Source of the DNA: Gallaecimonas xiamenensis 3-C-1
Lineage (GTDB): Bacteria; Pseudomonadota; Gammaproteobacteria; Enterobacterales; Gallaecimonadaceae
Direction of reading: 5' to 3'
Length of the DNA: 64,000 nt
Assembly (NCBI RefSeq): GCF_000299915.1
Contig: NZ_AMRI01000003.1
Coordinates: forward strand, 124,001 to 188,000
Shown piece by piece: positions 52,426 to 60,631 of this stretch (position 1 is its first letter; every line of letters starts with the position of its first letter). The translations under genes and the position numbers were made by a program. The notes below the pieces were generated by a model that saw nothing but the letters and a program-made list of their open reading frames with translations, was not told the origin of the DNA and made no database searches.

Positions 52426-53628
52426 ATGATAGAGGTCGGTACCAAAGCCTTCTGGCGCGCAACCCTGGCCATGAGCCTGGGATCCTTCCTGATCTTCGCC
52501 AACCTCTATTTCACCCAGCCCCTGCTGCCGCTGCTGGCCGCCGAGTTTGACGTTTCGCCCCTGACCGCCTCCTACAGCTTTACCCTGTCCACCCTGATGC
52601 TGGGGCTGTCCCTGCTGCTGTATGGGCCCCTGTCCGACGCCCTGGGCCGGCGGGCCATCATAGTGGCCACCCTGGTGGGCGCCGTGCTCTGCACCTTGGC
52701 CCTGTCCCAGGTGCACAGTTTCGGGGCGCTGCTGGTGCTAAGGGCCTTGCAGGGCTTTTTCCTGGGGGGGCTGCCGGCCATCGCCATTGCCTACCTGGGG
52801 GATGAGATGACCAAGCGAGCCCTGGTGTCGGCGGTGGGGCTCTATATCAGCGCCAACAGCCTGGGGGGGATCAGTGGCCGGCTGATGGGGGGCTTTTTGG
52901 CCGACACCCTGGGCTGGCAGGCGGGCTTTGGGGTGCTGGGGCTGGCCAGCCTGGCGCTGCTGGCGGTGTTCTTGTGGCTGTTGCCCCCCAGCCAGCATTT
53001 CAGCCCCAAGCCCCTACACCCCAAGCGCATGGTCGCCGACCTGCTGGGTCACCTGAGGAACCGGCTACTGCTGGTGAGCTTTGCCATAGGGGGGCTTAAT
53101 TTCTTTATCTTCGTCAACCAGTACAGCTTCCTGACCTTCAGGTTGTCGGACGCCCCCTACAACCTGCCGGCCCGCTACCTGGGGCTGCTGTTTTTGACCT
53201 ATCTGTCCGGCACCCTGGGCTCGGCCCTGTCCGGGCGCCTGGCCGGGCGCTTTAGCCAGCCGGTGGTGATGATGCTGGGTATAGGGCTGATGATGCTGGG
53301 CAGCCTGGTGAGCCTGGCCGAGGGGCTTTGGGTGATCATGCTGGGCTTTTTATTCAGCGCCTTTGGCTTTTTCCTGTGCCATGCCAACGCATCGAGCTGG
53401 GTCAGCCACAACGCCGACAAGGCCAAGGCCAGCGCCTCTTCCCTGTATCTGGTGTTCTACTACCTGGGGGCCAGCCTGGGGGGGCTTTACCTGGCGCCCT
53501 TCTGGCACCATGGCCAGTGGCTGGGGGTGGTGCTGGGGTCCCTGCTGGTGCTGGCGCTAACCTTCAGCCTCTGCCTGCTGCTGCGCCATTGGAGCAGCCA
53601 ACACGGCACCCTGGCCGTTAGTAGCTGA
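52426..53628 (+). CDS. MFS efflux transporter (YnfM-like)
   Basis: A 400-residue, twelve-segment major facilitator with the drug:H+ antiporter pattern: F-A-N-L-Y-F-T-Q-P-L-L-P near residue 24, G-P-L-S-D-A-L-G-R-R near 66 (motif A) and L-R-A-L-Q-G near 107. This resembles the YnfM/arabinose-efflux group. Substrate unknown; it is not obviously part of the maltodextrin cluster. SD GAGGAG. The last 11 bp overlap the convergent GNAT gene. Confidence 0.9.
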   Translation: MIEVGTKAFWRATLAMSLGSFLIFANLYFTQPLLPLLAAEFDVSPLTASYSFTLSTLMLGLSLLLYGPLSDALGRRAIIVATLVGAVLCTLALSQVHSFGALLVLRALQGFFLGGLPAIAIAYLGDEMTKRALVSAVGLYISANSLGGISGRLMGGFLADTLGWQAGFGVLGLASLALLAVFLWLLPPSQHFSPKPLHPKRMVADLLGHLRNRLLLVSFAIGGLNFFIFVNQYSFLTFRLSDAPYNLPARYLGLLFLTYLSGTLGSALSGRLAGRFSQPVVMMLGIGLMMLGSLVSLAEGLWVIMLGFLFSAFGFFLCHANASSWVSHNADKAKASASSLYLVFYYLGASLGGLYLAPFWHHGQWLGVVLGSLLVLALTFSLCLLLRHWSSQHGTLAVSS

Positions 53629-54055
53629 AGTAAGAGCCCGCTTTACGCGGCGCCATGTGCAGTAAGAATTGACCTGTGCGGCTGTCCAGCAGCTCTCTTA
53701 CTGGGTGAAAACCCTGCTGCTTAAAATAGCTGTGACCATCCTGGGCCGATGTCATCAGTTGCACTTCCAATTGTGGACAACGGCTTTGGGCGTAGGCTAA
53801 TAGGGCTTTTCCTATTCCCTTTCCCCTGGCGGTGTTGCTGACGCACAGCGCCTTTACTTGCCGCTGTTCTGTGGTGATGAAGCCCTGTATCCCTTCTTGC
53901 TCATAAAGCCAGGTTTGGCTTTGGGGCAGCAGCTGCTGGGCAACCCATTGTATTTCTTGGTCCCAGTCTTGTCCCGGCGTCAAAGCCAGGCCGGCTTGCT
54001 GCCAAAGAGCCAACACGGCTTCAATATCTTGGGGGGTGTCGATACTGCGGATCAC
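53618..54055 (-). CDS. GNAT-family acetyltransferase
   Basis: A 145-residue GNAT: G-F-I-T-T-E near residue 58, the acetyl-CoA loop A-R-G-K-G-I-G-K-A-L-L near 77, and Y-F-K-Q-Q-G-F near 109. The start is GTG (54053-54055) with AGGAT upstream. Resembles YiaC/YhbS-like single-domain enzymes; substrate not predictable. Codon and base use is slightly more AT-rich than in the neighbours. Confidence 0.85.
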   Translation of the reverse strand: MIRSIDTPQDIEAVLALWQQAGLALTPGQDWDQEIQWVAQQLLPQSQTWLYEQEGIQGFITTEQRQVKALCVSNTARGKGIGKALLAYAQSRCPQLEVQLMTSAQDGHSYFKQQGFHPVRELLDSRTGQFLLHMAPRKAGSYFSY

Positions 54056-54197
54056 CTGTTCATCCTAGTTGAACGCGAAGACAGACATGCTAAGTAGCCA
54101 TGCCAGGTCAACCAAGGGGCCAAGCGGCCAACGGTTGGCCGGAGGCGACATAGCCGTTAAAACCTGGTTAAGTCGATGAGGGCATGGGCTTGCAATA

Positions 54198-54217
54198 AAA
54201 AGACAACGTTGTCATTT
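54198..54217. promoter_or_regulatory. NagR-like operator GACAACGTTGTC
   Basis: A perfect 12-bp core palindrome GACAACGTTGTC (54202-54213) with AAA/TTT outer arms and one mismatched pair. It closely resembles the LacI-family NagR box of alteromonads as I recall it (TGACAnCGnTGTCA form). It lies 33 bp upstream of the nagX-like gene start, where a repressor would block transcription. Confidence 0.65.
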
Positions 54218-54245
54218 TGTTGAAGTATTGCAACAAGGTGGCCCT

Positions 54246-55340
54246 ATGACAACGCCTCAGCCCCAACGCCTGCTTTGTGTCGACGCCTTGCGCGGCTTCG
54301 ACATGTTTTGGATCTTGGGGGGAGAGCTGCTGTTTGCCGCTCTCTTTACCTGGACCGGTGCCGGCATCTGGCACAGCCTGGCGGGCCAGATGGCCCATTC
54401 CGACTGGCACGGCTTGACCGCCTATGACGGTATCTTCCCGCTCTTTATCTTCCTGTCCGGGGTGACCCTGGGGCTGGCGGACAAGCGGGCCTCGGCCCTT
54501 GGCGGCGGCGCGCGCCGGGCCCTCTATCGCAGTGCCCTGCGCCGGCTGTTACTGCTGTTGTTGCTCGGGGTGCTCTACAACCACGGCTGGGGCACCGGCC
54601 TGCCGGGGCATTGGGACGAGGTGCGCTATGCCTCGGTGCTGGGGCGTATCGGCCTGGCCTGGTTTGTGGCGGCCATGCTGGTCTGGCATTGCCGGCCCAA
54701 GGTCTGGCAGGGGGTGGCTCTGGCCATCTTGCTGGGCTACTGGGCATTGCTGGCCGGGCACCTTGATAACCCGGCCGCCACCCCCAACGCCTGGGTCGAT
54801 GGCCACTGGCTGCCCGGCATCCATTACCGGCAGATGCCCGCCGACCCCGAAGGGTTGCTCTCTACCCTGCCGGCTGTGGTCAATGCCCTATTGGGGGTAG
54901 TGGCGGGGGGGCTTTTGCGCAGTCCTCGCCAGCCCTGGTCAAAGGCGGTGCTGCTGGCGGCCCTGGGGCTGGGGCTGTTGGCCCTGGGATATCTTTGGAG
55001 CCTGGTGTTTCCCCTTAACAAGACCCTCTGGACCTCCAGCTTCGTGCTGGTCACCAGCGGCTGGAGCGCCTTGCTGTTGGCCCTTTTCTACGTGCTTATC
55101 GATCTGTTGCGGCTGCGCTGGCTGGGGCTGGCCTTTGCCGTGATCGGCGCCAACGCCATCGCGATTTATCTTGCCTCCAGCCTGGTGGACTGGCCCTATG
55201 TCGCCGCTAGCCTCTTTGGCCAGTGGCTGGCGGCGCTCGGCCCTTCGGCCCAACCTTTAGGGGCGGCCCTGGCGCTGTTGGCGGTGCAATGGCTGGTGCT
55301 GGCCTGGCTTTATAAGCGGCAGATCTTTATCAAGGTCTGA
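54246..55340 (+). CDS. nagX: NagX-like membrane acyltransferase (heparan-alpha-glucosaminide N-acetyltransferase family)
   Basis: A 364-residue multispan protein. The family signature begins L-C-V-D-A-L-R-G-F-D-M-F-W-I near residue 10. The second conserved block is Y-D-G-I-F-P-L-F-I-F-L-S-G-V-T near 60. About ten membrane segments. NagX was defined in Shewanella chitin/GlcNAc regulons, and a NagR-like palindrome precedes this gene, supporting the assignment. It probably acetylates glucosaminides or transfers an acyl group across the membrane; the exact reaction is uncertain. No other nag gene is in the window. ATG 54246, SD AAGGTGG. Confidence 0.85.
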   Translation: MTTPQPQRLLCVDALRGFDMFWILGGELLFAALFTWTGAGIWHSLAGQMAHSDWHGLTAYDGIFPLFIFLSGVTLGLADKRASALGGGARRALYRSALRRLLLLLLLGVLYNHGWGTGLPGHWDEVRYASVLGRIGLAWFVAAMLVWHCRPKVWQGVALAILLGYWALLAGHLDNPAATPNAWVDGHWLPGIHYRQMPADPEGLLSTLPAVVNALLGVVAGGLLRSPRQPWSKAVLLAALGLGLLALGYLWSLVFPLNKTLWTSSFVLVTSGWSALLLALFYVLIDLLRLRWLGLAFAVIGANAIAIYLASSLVDWPYVAASLFGQWLAALGPSAQPLGAALALLAVQWLVLAWLYKRQIFIKV

Positions 55341-55458
55341 TATAAGAAAAACTGGGGCAAAAGGGGCAAAAAGACTGGCCTGAACATCACCGCTTTGTCA
55401 CGGAGCTTTTCTAAGCTGTGCGCCGTTGATTGGTGATTGGCGCTTATGGGAGCCCGTG

Positions 55459-55791
55459 ATGAAAAAGTCTCTGTTTGCCCTGTTCGGTATGATGCTGTGT
55501 GGCCAGGTCCTGGCCGATGACGTGACCTACTCCAACGAAGAATACTGTGCCATCCGCTACCAGGTGACCCAAAGCCACCTGGCTGCCTACGCTGACAAGC
55601 TGGGTTATGCCCCCAGCGACAAGGAATGTCGCCTGCTGCAAATCAAAGACCTTAACGGCGATAAGGCAGCCTGGGACTTCCAGGGCAACAGGCCTTATGC
55701 CGGTTCTGTGATGCGCCTGCCGGTGGCGGTGGTGGTCAAGCTGCGCGACATGACCCCGGCCCAACGCGCCGAGGCCCTGTCAGCCCATTAA
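55459..55791 (+). CDS. small secreted protein of unknown family
   Basis: A 110-residue protein with signal peptide (M-K-K-S-L-F-A-L-F-G-M-M-L, cleavage after V-L-A). The mature part has two Cys (E-Y-C-A-I and E-C-R-L-L) that may form a disulfide. The C-terminus is short and polar. No domain recognised. SD GGGAG upstream of the ATG at 55459. Its stop overlaps the convergent TIGR02444 gene by 4 bp. Confidence 0.75.
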   Translation: MKKSLFALFGMMLCGQVLADDVTYSNEEYCAIRYQVTQSHLAAYADKLGYAPSDKECRLLQIKDLNGDKAAWDFQGNRPYAGSVMRLPVAVVVKLRDMTPAQRAEALSAH

Positions 55792-56204
55792 GGCAGCTGG
55801 TAGAGGGCTTTTAAACGCGGCAGGTTCTTGGGACCTGCCGCTTTGTTTTGGGGGTAGTCCTGAGCGCTGGGGTCCCTGCCCACCAGGGCTTGATATTGGC
55901 GCTGGGCTTCGCGCTCCAGGCGCAGCTCCATGGCTTTGAGCTCCTGGTAGCGCTCTTGGCTGACCTCGCCCTTAAGGCTGTGGCGAAGGGCCCTGTAGGG
56001 TGCCAGCCACTGGGCTTGGATACGGCGGCTCTCACTCAGCAGCGCCAGCCAGGTGGCCTGCTCCAGGTACAGTTCTTCCTCGTCCAGCCAGGCCGCCAGC
56101 AGGTAGAGGTTCAGGTCCAGCTCGTGGCTTTGCTGCCAGGCCAGCAATTGCTTTTCCCATTGGGGATAGACCAGCAGGCAGTAATCCCAGAAGGTCTCGC
56201 TCAT
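55788..56204 (-). CDS. TIGR02444 / DUF2390 family protein
   Basis: A 138-residue helical, acidic protein beginning M-S-E-T-F-W-D-Y-C-L-L-V-Y. The segment D-L-N-L-Y-L-L-A-A-W-L near residue 30 matches the TIGR02444 family found next to yheS in many gammaproteobacteria. Its ATG overlaps the yheS stop by 4 bp, so they form one operon. Function unknown. Confidence 0.88.
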   Translation of the reverse strand: MSETFWDYCLLVYPQWEKQLLAWQQSHELDLNLYLLAAWLDEEELYLEQATWLALLSESRRIQAQWLAPYRALRHSLKGEVSQERYQELKAMELRLEREAQRQYQALVGRDPSAQDYPQNKAAGPKNLPRLKALYQLP

Positions 56205-58120
56205 GCAAACTGTTCCTCAAAGGCGCTGTCCAGGCCCTCAAGCTCTTCGGACAGGGCCATCCATTCCATTTCCACTGCATCCAGCTCGGCCTTGGCATCC
56301 CCTTGCTCCTTAAGGAGCCGGGTCAGCTCGGCCTTGTTGGCCGCTTCGTAGATATCGGCTTCCCCCAGGCGACCCTCGATGGTGGCCAGCTTGTCACCGA
56401 GGCTGGCCATGGTTTTGTCGAGCTTTTCAATTTTTTGCTTAAGGGGCCGGGTCTTGGTGCGGTGCTCGGCCTCCAGGCGCTTGCGGTCCTTGCGGGACTG
56501 GGCCGAGTTGTCCTTGCCGGCGCCGTTGTCGCTGGCCGGGCTGGCTGCCTTTTCCCGGTCTTTTAGCCACTTGTGGTAGTCGTCCAGATCGCCGTCAAAA
56601 GGCGCCACCTCCCCGTGGGAGACCCGCAGGAAGGTGTCGGTGGTGGTGCGCAGCAGGTGGCGGTCGTGAGAGACGATGACCATGGCGCCGTCAAAATCCT
56701 GCAGGGCCAGGGTCAGGGCCTCGCGCATCTCCAGGTCCAGGTGGTTGGTGGGTTCGTCCAGCAGCAGAAGGTTGGGGCGCTGCCAGACGATAAGGGCCAG
56801 GGCCAGGCGCGCCTTCTCGCCACCGGAGAAGGGGGCTATGGGCTCCAGGGCCTTGTCGCCACGAAAACCGAAATGGCCGAGAAAATCGCGCAGCTCCTGC
56901 TCCCGTACTTGCGGCGCCAGGCGCTGCAGGTGCAAGAGCGCCGAGGCGTTGGCGTCCAGGTATTCCAACTGGTGCTGGGCAAAATAGCCCACCTTCAGGC
57001 CCTGGGCCGGTACCAGCTCGCCACTTTGCGGGGCAAGGCCGCCAGCCAGGAATTTAATGAGGGTGGATTTACCGGCGCCGTTGGGGCCCAACAGGCCAAT
57101 GCGCTCACCGGGTTGTAGCCGCAGGCTGACATTACTGAGGATTTGCTTGTCGCCGTAACCCAGGCTCACTTTGTCGATGGCCAGCAGCGGCGAGGGCAGG
57201 GTGGCGGCGTTTTCAAAGACAAAGGAGAAGGGCGAGTCCACGTGGGCCGCTTGCAGCTCTTCCATCCGTTCCAGAGCCTTGATGCGGCTTTGGGCCTGGC
57301 GGGCCTTGGTGGCCTTGGCTTTGAAGCGGTCGATAAAGCTTTGCAGGTGGGCGCGCTGAGCCTGCTGGCGCTCGAACATGGCCTGCTGCTGGGCCAGGCG
57401 GGCGGCGCGCTGGCGTTCGAAGCTCTCGTAGTTGCCGGTGTAGCTGTTGAGCTTCTGGTGCTCCACATGGCAGATGTGGGTGACCACGTCGTCGAGAAAA
57501 TCCCGGTCGTGGGAAATGAGCAGCAAGGTGCCCTTGTAGCTGGTCAGCCAGTCGGCCAGCCAGAACACCGCATCGAGATCCAAGTGGTTGGTGGGTTCGT
57601 CCAGCAGCAACAGATCTGAGGGGCAGATCAGCGCCTGGGCCAGGTTAAGGCGCATCCGCCAGCCGCCCGAGAAGGACGACACCGGCCGCAGCTCGTCACC
57701 GCCGGCAAAGCCCAAACCGTGCATCAGGGCGCCGGCCCGGGCGCGAATGTCGTAGCCGCCGGCCTGCTCCATGTCGCCCATGATGCGGGCCATGGCGTCG
57801 CCGTCGTTGTGCGCCTGAGCGGTGGCCAGTTTGGCCTCCAGGGCCCGGTAATGGGCGTCGCCGTCAATCACATAATCGATGGCGGGGCGCTCAAGGGCCG
57901 GGGTTTCCTGCTTGACCGAGGCAATGGTCCAGTTGGCGGGCAGCTTGACGTCGCCGCCATCCACCTCCAGCTCGCCGCGCAGCAGCGCAAAGAGGGTGGA
58001 CTTGCCACAGCCATTGGCGCCTACCAGGCCCACCCTGTGGCCGGCGTGTACGGTAAGGGCGGCGCCGTCGAAGAGTTTCTGGCCGCCGCGGATCAATTGC
58101 AGGTCTTGAAGGTGTATCAT
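56201..58120 (-). CDS. yheS: ABC-F ATPase YheS
   Basis: A 639-residue ABC-F protein with two ATPase modules: Walker A G-A-N-G-C-G-K-S-T near 34 and G-P-N-G-A-G-K-S-T near 347; signatures F-S-G-G-W-R-M-R and F-S-G-G-E-K-A-R; Walker B L-L-L-L-D-E-P-T-N-H-L-D twice. The inter-domain linker (about 235-310) is the tRNA-interaction motif region of translational ABC-F factors. A C-terminal coiled coil ends the protein. It likely rescues or tunes ribosomes on difficult sequences, as recently shown for the family. Soluble; not a transporter. Divergent to yheV, as in E. coli. Confidence 0.96.
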   Translation of the reverse strand: MIHLQDLQLIRGGQKLFDGAALTVHAGHRVGLVGANGCGKSTLFALLRGELEVDGGDVKLPANWTIASVKQETPALERPAIDYVIDGDAHYRALEAKLATAQAHNDGDAMARIMGDMEQAGGYDIRARAGALMHGLGFAGGDELRPVSSFSGGWRMRLNLAQALICPSDLLLLDEPTNHLDLDAVFWLADWLTSYKGTLLLISHDRDFLDDVVTHICHVEHQKLNSYTGNYESFERQRAARLAQQQAMFERQQAQRAHLQSFIDRFKAKATKARQAQSRIKALERMEELQAAHVDSPFSFVFENAATLPSPLLAIDKVSLGYGDKQILSNVSLRLQPGERIGLLGPNGAGKSTLIKFLAGGLAPQSGELVPAQGLKVGYFAQHQLEYLDANASALLHLQRLAPQVREQELRDFLGHFGFRGDKALEPIAPFSGGEKARLALALIVWQRPNLLLLDEPTNHLDLEMREALTLALQDFDGAMVIVSHDRHLLRTTTDTFLRVSHGEVAPFDGDLDDYHKWLKDREKAASPASDNGAGKDNSAQSRKDRKRLEAEHRTKTRPLKQKIEKLDKTMASLGDKLATIEGRLGEADIYEAANKAELTRLLKEQGDAKAELDAVEMEWMALSEELEGLDSAFEEQFA

Positions 58121-58173
58121 GTGCGGTCTACATCTGCCGTGATGTCGGCAATCCTACTAGGTTGGAAGTCAGT

Positions 58174-58374
58174 ATGGCAAAGCGTCGTTTCATCGCCGGG
58201 GCCAAGTGCCCGCAGTGCGAGCAGCAAGACAGCATTCAGCTCATCATTGAAAACAACGTCGAGCGTATCGAGTGCGTGTCCTGCGGCTATAAGCAGACCC
58301 AGACCAGCCGCGACGCCGAAGGCGCCGCCAAGGGCGACAAGGAAAGCATCATCGGGCTGTTTAAACCCGAATAA
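58174..58374 (+). CDS. yheV: YheV family putative zinc-ribbon protein
   Basis: A 66-residue protein beginning M-A-K-R-R-F-I-A-G-A-K-C-P-Q-C, with a second pair C-V-S-C near residue 33: a four-Cys zinc ribbon. ATG 58174 has GGAAG 6 bp upstream. The terminal E-S-I-I-G-L-F-K-P is conserved in YheV. Function unknown; retained next to yheS and slyX in many gammaproteobacteria. Confidence 0.93.
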   Translation: MAKRRFIAGAKCPQCEQQDSIQLIIENNVERIECVSCGYKQTQTSRDAEGAAKGDKESIIGLFKPE

Positions 58375-58395
58375 GGGCGCCGGCGGCGCCCTTTT
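58373..58395. terminator. compact bidirectional terminator shared by yheV and slyX
   Basis: AAGGGCGCC, GGC loop, GGCGCCCTT and TT. The stem begins within the yheV stop codon and ends at the slyX stop codon. Confidence 0.85.
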
Positions 58396-58601
58396 CAATA
58401 ATGGGGAGGCGGGGTTTCTTCGTGCTCGCCGGCAATGTTACTGCCCTGGGCACTCTTGAGCTTCCTGGCCATCAGCGCCAGCTGCTCCCGCTGCTTTTCC
58501 ACCAGCCGCTGCAGGCTGGCCATCTCGTCCGACAGCTCCTGTAGGGCTATCTCTTGAAAGGCCAGGCGGCTTTCCAGATCGTTAAGGCGTTCTTCACTCA
58601 T
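58395..58601 (-). CDS. slyX: SlyX
   Basis: A 68-residue coiled-coil protein: E-E-R-L-N-D-L-E-S-R-L-A-F-Q-E-I-A-L-Q-E-L-S-D-E heptads through residue 48, then the conserved tail ending P-P-P-H-Y. This is diagnostic of SlyX. Function unknown. The start overlaps the stop of the WD40 lipoprotein gene by 8 bp, so they are coupled; slyD, next to slyX in E. coli, is absent here. Confidence 0.95.
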   Translation of the reverse strand: MSEERLNDLESRLAFQEIALQELSDEMASLQRLVEKQREQLALMARKLKSAQGSNIAGEHEETPPPHY

Positions 58602-59670
58602 CCGTCTTCTCCAGCGGCCAGGCCTCCAATAAGCCGGCGGAGCTTACCGAATAGACCCTGTCCTTGGCAAAGGCCGTGGCATAGACCACCGCCGAGCGCG
58701 GCCGGTAATCCTCTGCAACCCCCACTTGGCGCTGCCAGAGCCGCTGGCCGCTTTCCAGGTTCCACAGGATCAACTGGCGGCCCGGGCCACCGGTGAGTAG
58801 CCGTTTGCCGTCGCCGCTGAAACGGGCGCTGGTAAAGAGCTCCTGCTTGGCCTTGGTGGCTAACCGGGTTTTCACCTGGCCGCTCCGGATATCCCAGATA
58901 AGGGCGTTGTTGTCGGCATCTTCCACAAAGGCATAGCGGCCGTCCTGAGTCAGGGCCACCAACACCACTCGTCCTTCGGCCGGGAAGGGGCGTTGCACCT
59001 GACCGGTCTGGGTGTTCCAGAGCATTGCCCTGTGGTCGTTGCCGCCGGACAGCACATAAAGGCCATTGGCGGACATGGCGATGGAATTGACCTTCTCGCT
59101 ATGGCCCAAGAACTCCAGGCGCCGCCCGGAGATGCGGTTAAGGTGCACTATCACGCCATCGGCCCTGGCAAAGGCGATGAAATTGCCGCCATTGGACACC
59201 GCCACATCCCTCAGGCTGTGCACCTGGCTGGTGCCGGGTTGGTCCACTCTGGGGGCGCCGCTGTAACTGCCGGCCTGCCAGTAACCGAGGTTTTCACCGT
59301 CGGCGGTTCGCCACAAGGCGAGGCGGGTCTGGTCGGCGGTCACCAGGTAGGCGCCGTTCTCGGAAAAACGGGTCAGGGTGACCGGCAGGGGCTGGGCGGG
59401 CAGCCGTTCGTCCGGCTTGTAGCCGCCCCGGGTCAAGGCTGCTTGGTCGGGAGGTGCCACGTTCATCTGCAGCCGGTAGCGGGGGGCCTGGGTTTTCAGA
59501 TCCCAGACCACCACCCCCTCGGGGTCGCCGCTGACCGCCGCCAGGTCACCCTGTACCGACAGATCGGCACCATAGGCCCCGTTGCCGACCAGCTGCCAGC
59601 TGGCCAGGGACGGGGATTGGGGGCTGCAACCAAACAGCAGCACAACACAAAACAAAAGGACTCTGGGCAT
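58594..59670 (-). CDS. WD40-repeat lipoprotein
   Basis: A 358-residue protein with a short signal and lipobox L-L-F-G-C (C15). It then has repeated beta-propeller units ending in W-D-L, L-W-R-T, L-W-N-T, I-W-D-I and L-W-N-L, with aspartate-rich turns. Six or seven blades are expected. It is anchored to a membrane, probably in the periplasm, as a protein-protein scaffold. Related lipoproteins lie beside slyX/fkpA in Shewanella-like genomes (memory). Partner unknown. Confidence 0.88.
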   Translation of the reverse strand: MPRVLLFCVVLLFGCSPQSPSLASWQLVGNGAYGADLSVQGDLAAVSGDPEGVVVWDLKTQAPRYRLQMNVAPPDQAALTRGGYKPDERLPAQPLPVTLTRFSENGAYLVTADQTRLALWRTADGENLGYWQAGSYSGAPRVDQPGTSQVHSLRDVAVSNGGNFIAFARADGVIVHLNRISGRRLEFLGHSEKVNSIAMSANGLYVLSGGNDHRAMLWNTQTGQVQRPFPAEGRVVLVALTQDGRYAFVEDADNNALIWDIRSGQVKTRLATKAKQELFTSARFSGDGKRLLTGGPGRQLILWNLESGQRLWQRQVGVAEDYRPRSAVVYATAFAKDRVYSVSSAGLLEAWPLEKTDE

Positions 59671-59756
59671 GGATTTAATAATGCAAGATTTTGTGTTTAG
59701 TATAAGGACTTTACCAAAGACGAAAGGGGATGGCCCCTTTCACTGAAGGAGTGACT

Positions 59757-60527
59757 ATGAAGCCCTGGTTCAAGCTGGCGGTGATCCCTGCTTTCGTTCT
59801 GGCAGTGACAGCCTGTCAACAACAAGAAGAAAAGACTGACCAAGCTGCCGCACAGGTCAAGCTGGAAACCGACGAGGCCAAGCAGGCTTATGCCATCGGT
59901 GCCAGCATTGCCGAGTACATCCGCACCACCATGGACAAGCAGGAAGAGCTGGGCATCAGCCTGGACAAAGAGCTGGTGATCGCGGGCTTCAGCGACGGTA
60001 TCCACGACAAGAACCAACTGGACAAGGACACCATCACCGCCCAGCTGCAGGCCCTGGACAAGACCGCTTCCGAGAAGCTGGCCGCCAAGTCCAAGGAAGA
60101 AGCCGAAAAGAACAAGACCGATGGTGAGAAATACCTGGCCGAAAACGCCAAGAAAGACGGCGTGAAGGTCACCGATTCCGGCCTGCAGTACGAAGTGCTG
60201 ACCGAAGGCACCGGCGAGCATCCCAAGGCTACCGACCGCGTTACCGTCAACTACAAGGGTACCCTCACCGACGGTACCCAGTTCGACAGCTCCTATGACC
60301 GTGGCGAGCCCATTACTTTCGCCCTCAACCGCGTTATTCCCGGTTGGACCGAAGGCGTACAGCTGATGACCGTTGGCTCCAAGTACCGCTTCGTGATCCC
60401 CTCCGAGCTGGCTTACGGTGAGCGCGACATGCAGACCATTCCCCCTAACTCCGTGCTGGTGTTCGAAGTGGAACTGCTGGGCATCGACAAGGGCGAGCAG
60501 GCCAAACCTGAAGCCTCCGACAAGTAA
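59757..60527 (+). CDS. fkpA: FKBP-type peptidyl-prolyl isomerase FkpA, lipoprotein form
   Basis: A 256-residue periplasmic chaperone. The N-terminal dimerisation domain (residues 35-140) begins with the family motif Q-A-Y-A-I-G-A-S-I-A. The FKBP domain (145-245) has V-T-V-N-Y-K-G-T-L, F-D-S-S-Y-D-R-G, I-P-G-W-T-E-G and F-V-I-P-S-E-L-A-Y-G. A lipobox V-T-A-C (C20) makes this a predicted lipoprotein; E. coli FkpA, as I recall, has an ordinary signal peptide. ATG 59757 with GAAGGAG upstream. Divergent from the WD40-slyX pair; strong terminator. Confidence 0.95.
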   Translation: MKPWFKLAVIPAFVLAVTACQQQEEKTDQAAAQVKLETDEAKQAYAIGASIAEYIRTTMDKQEELGISLDKELVIAGFSDGIHDKNQLDKDTITAQLQALDKTASEKLAAKSKEEAEKNKTDGEKYLAENAKKDGVKVTDSGLQYEVLTEGTGEHPKATDRVTVNYKGTLTDGTQFDSSYDRGEPITFALNRVIPGWTEGVQLMTVGSKYRFVIPSELAYGERDMQTIPPNSVLVFEVELLGIDKGEQAKPEASDK

Positions 60528-60541
60528 GTTGATTTGTTAAT

Positions 60542-60569
60542 AAAAACCGGCCTTGATGGCCGGTTTTTT
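60542..60569 (+). terminator. fkpA intrinsic terminator
   Basis: AAAACCGGCC, TTGAT loop, GGCCGGTTTT followed by more T. Confidence 0.94.
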
Positions 60570-60631
60570 TACGTTGTTGTGGGTGGCAAAAAGGAACCAC
60601 ACTTCGTTTAAGGATGAATAGGAAATGTGTG

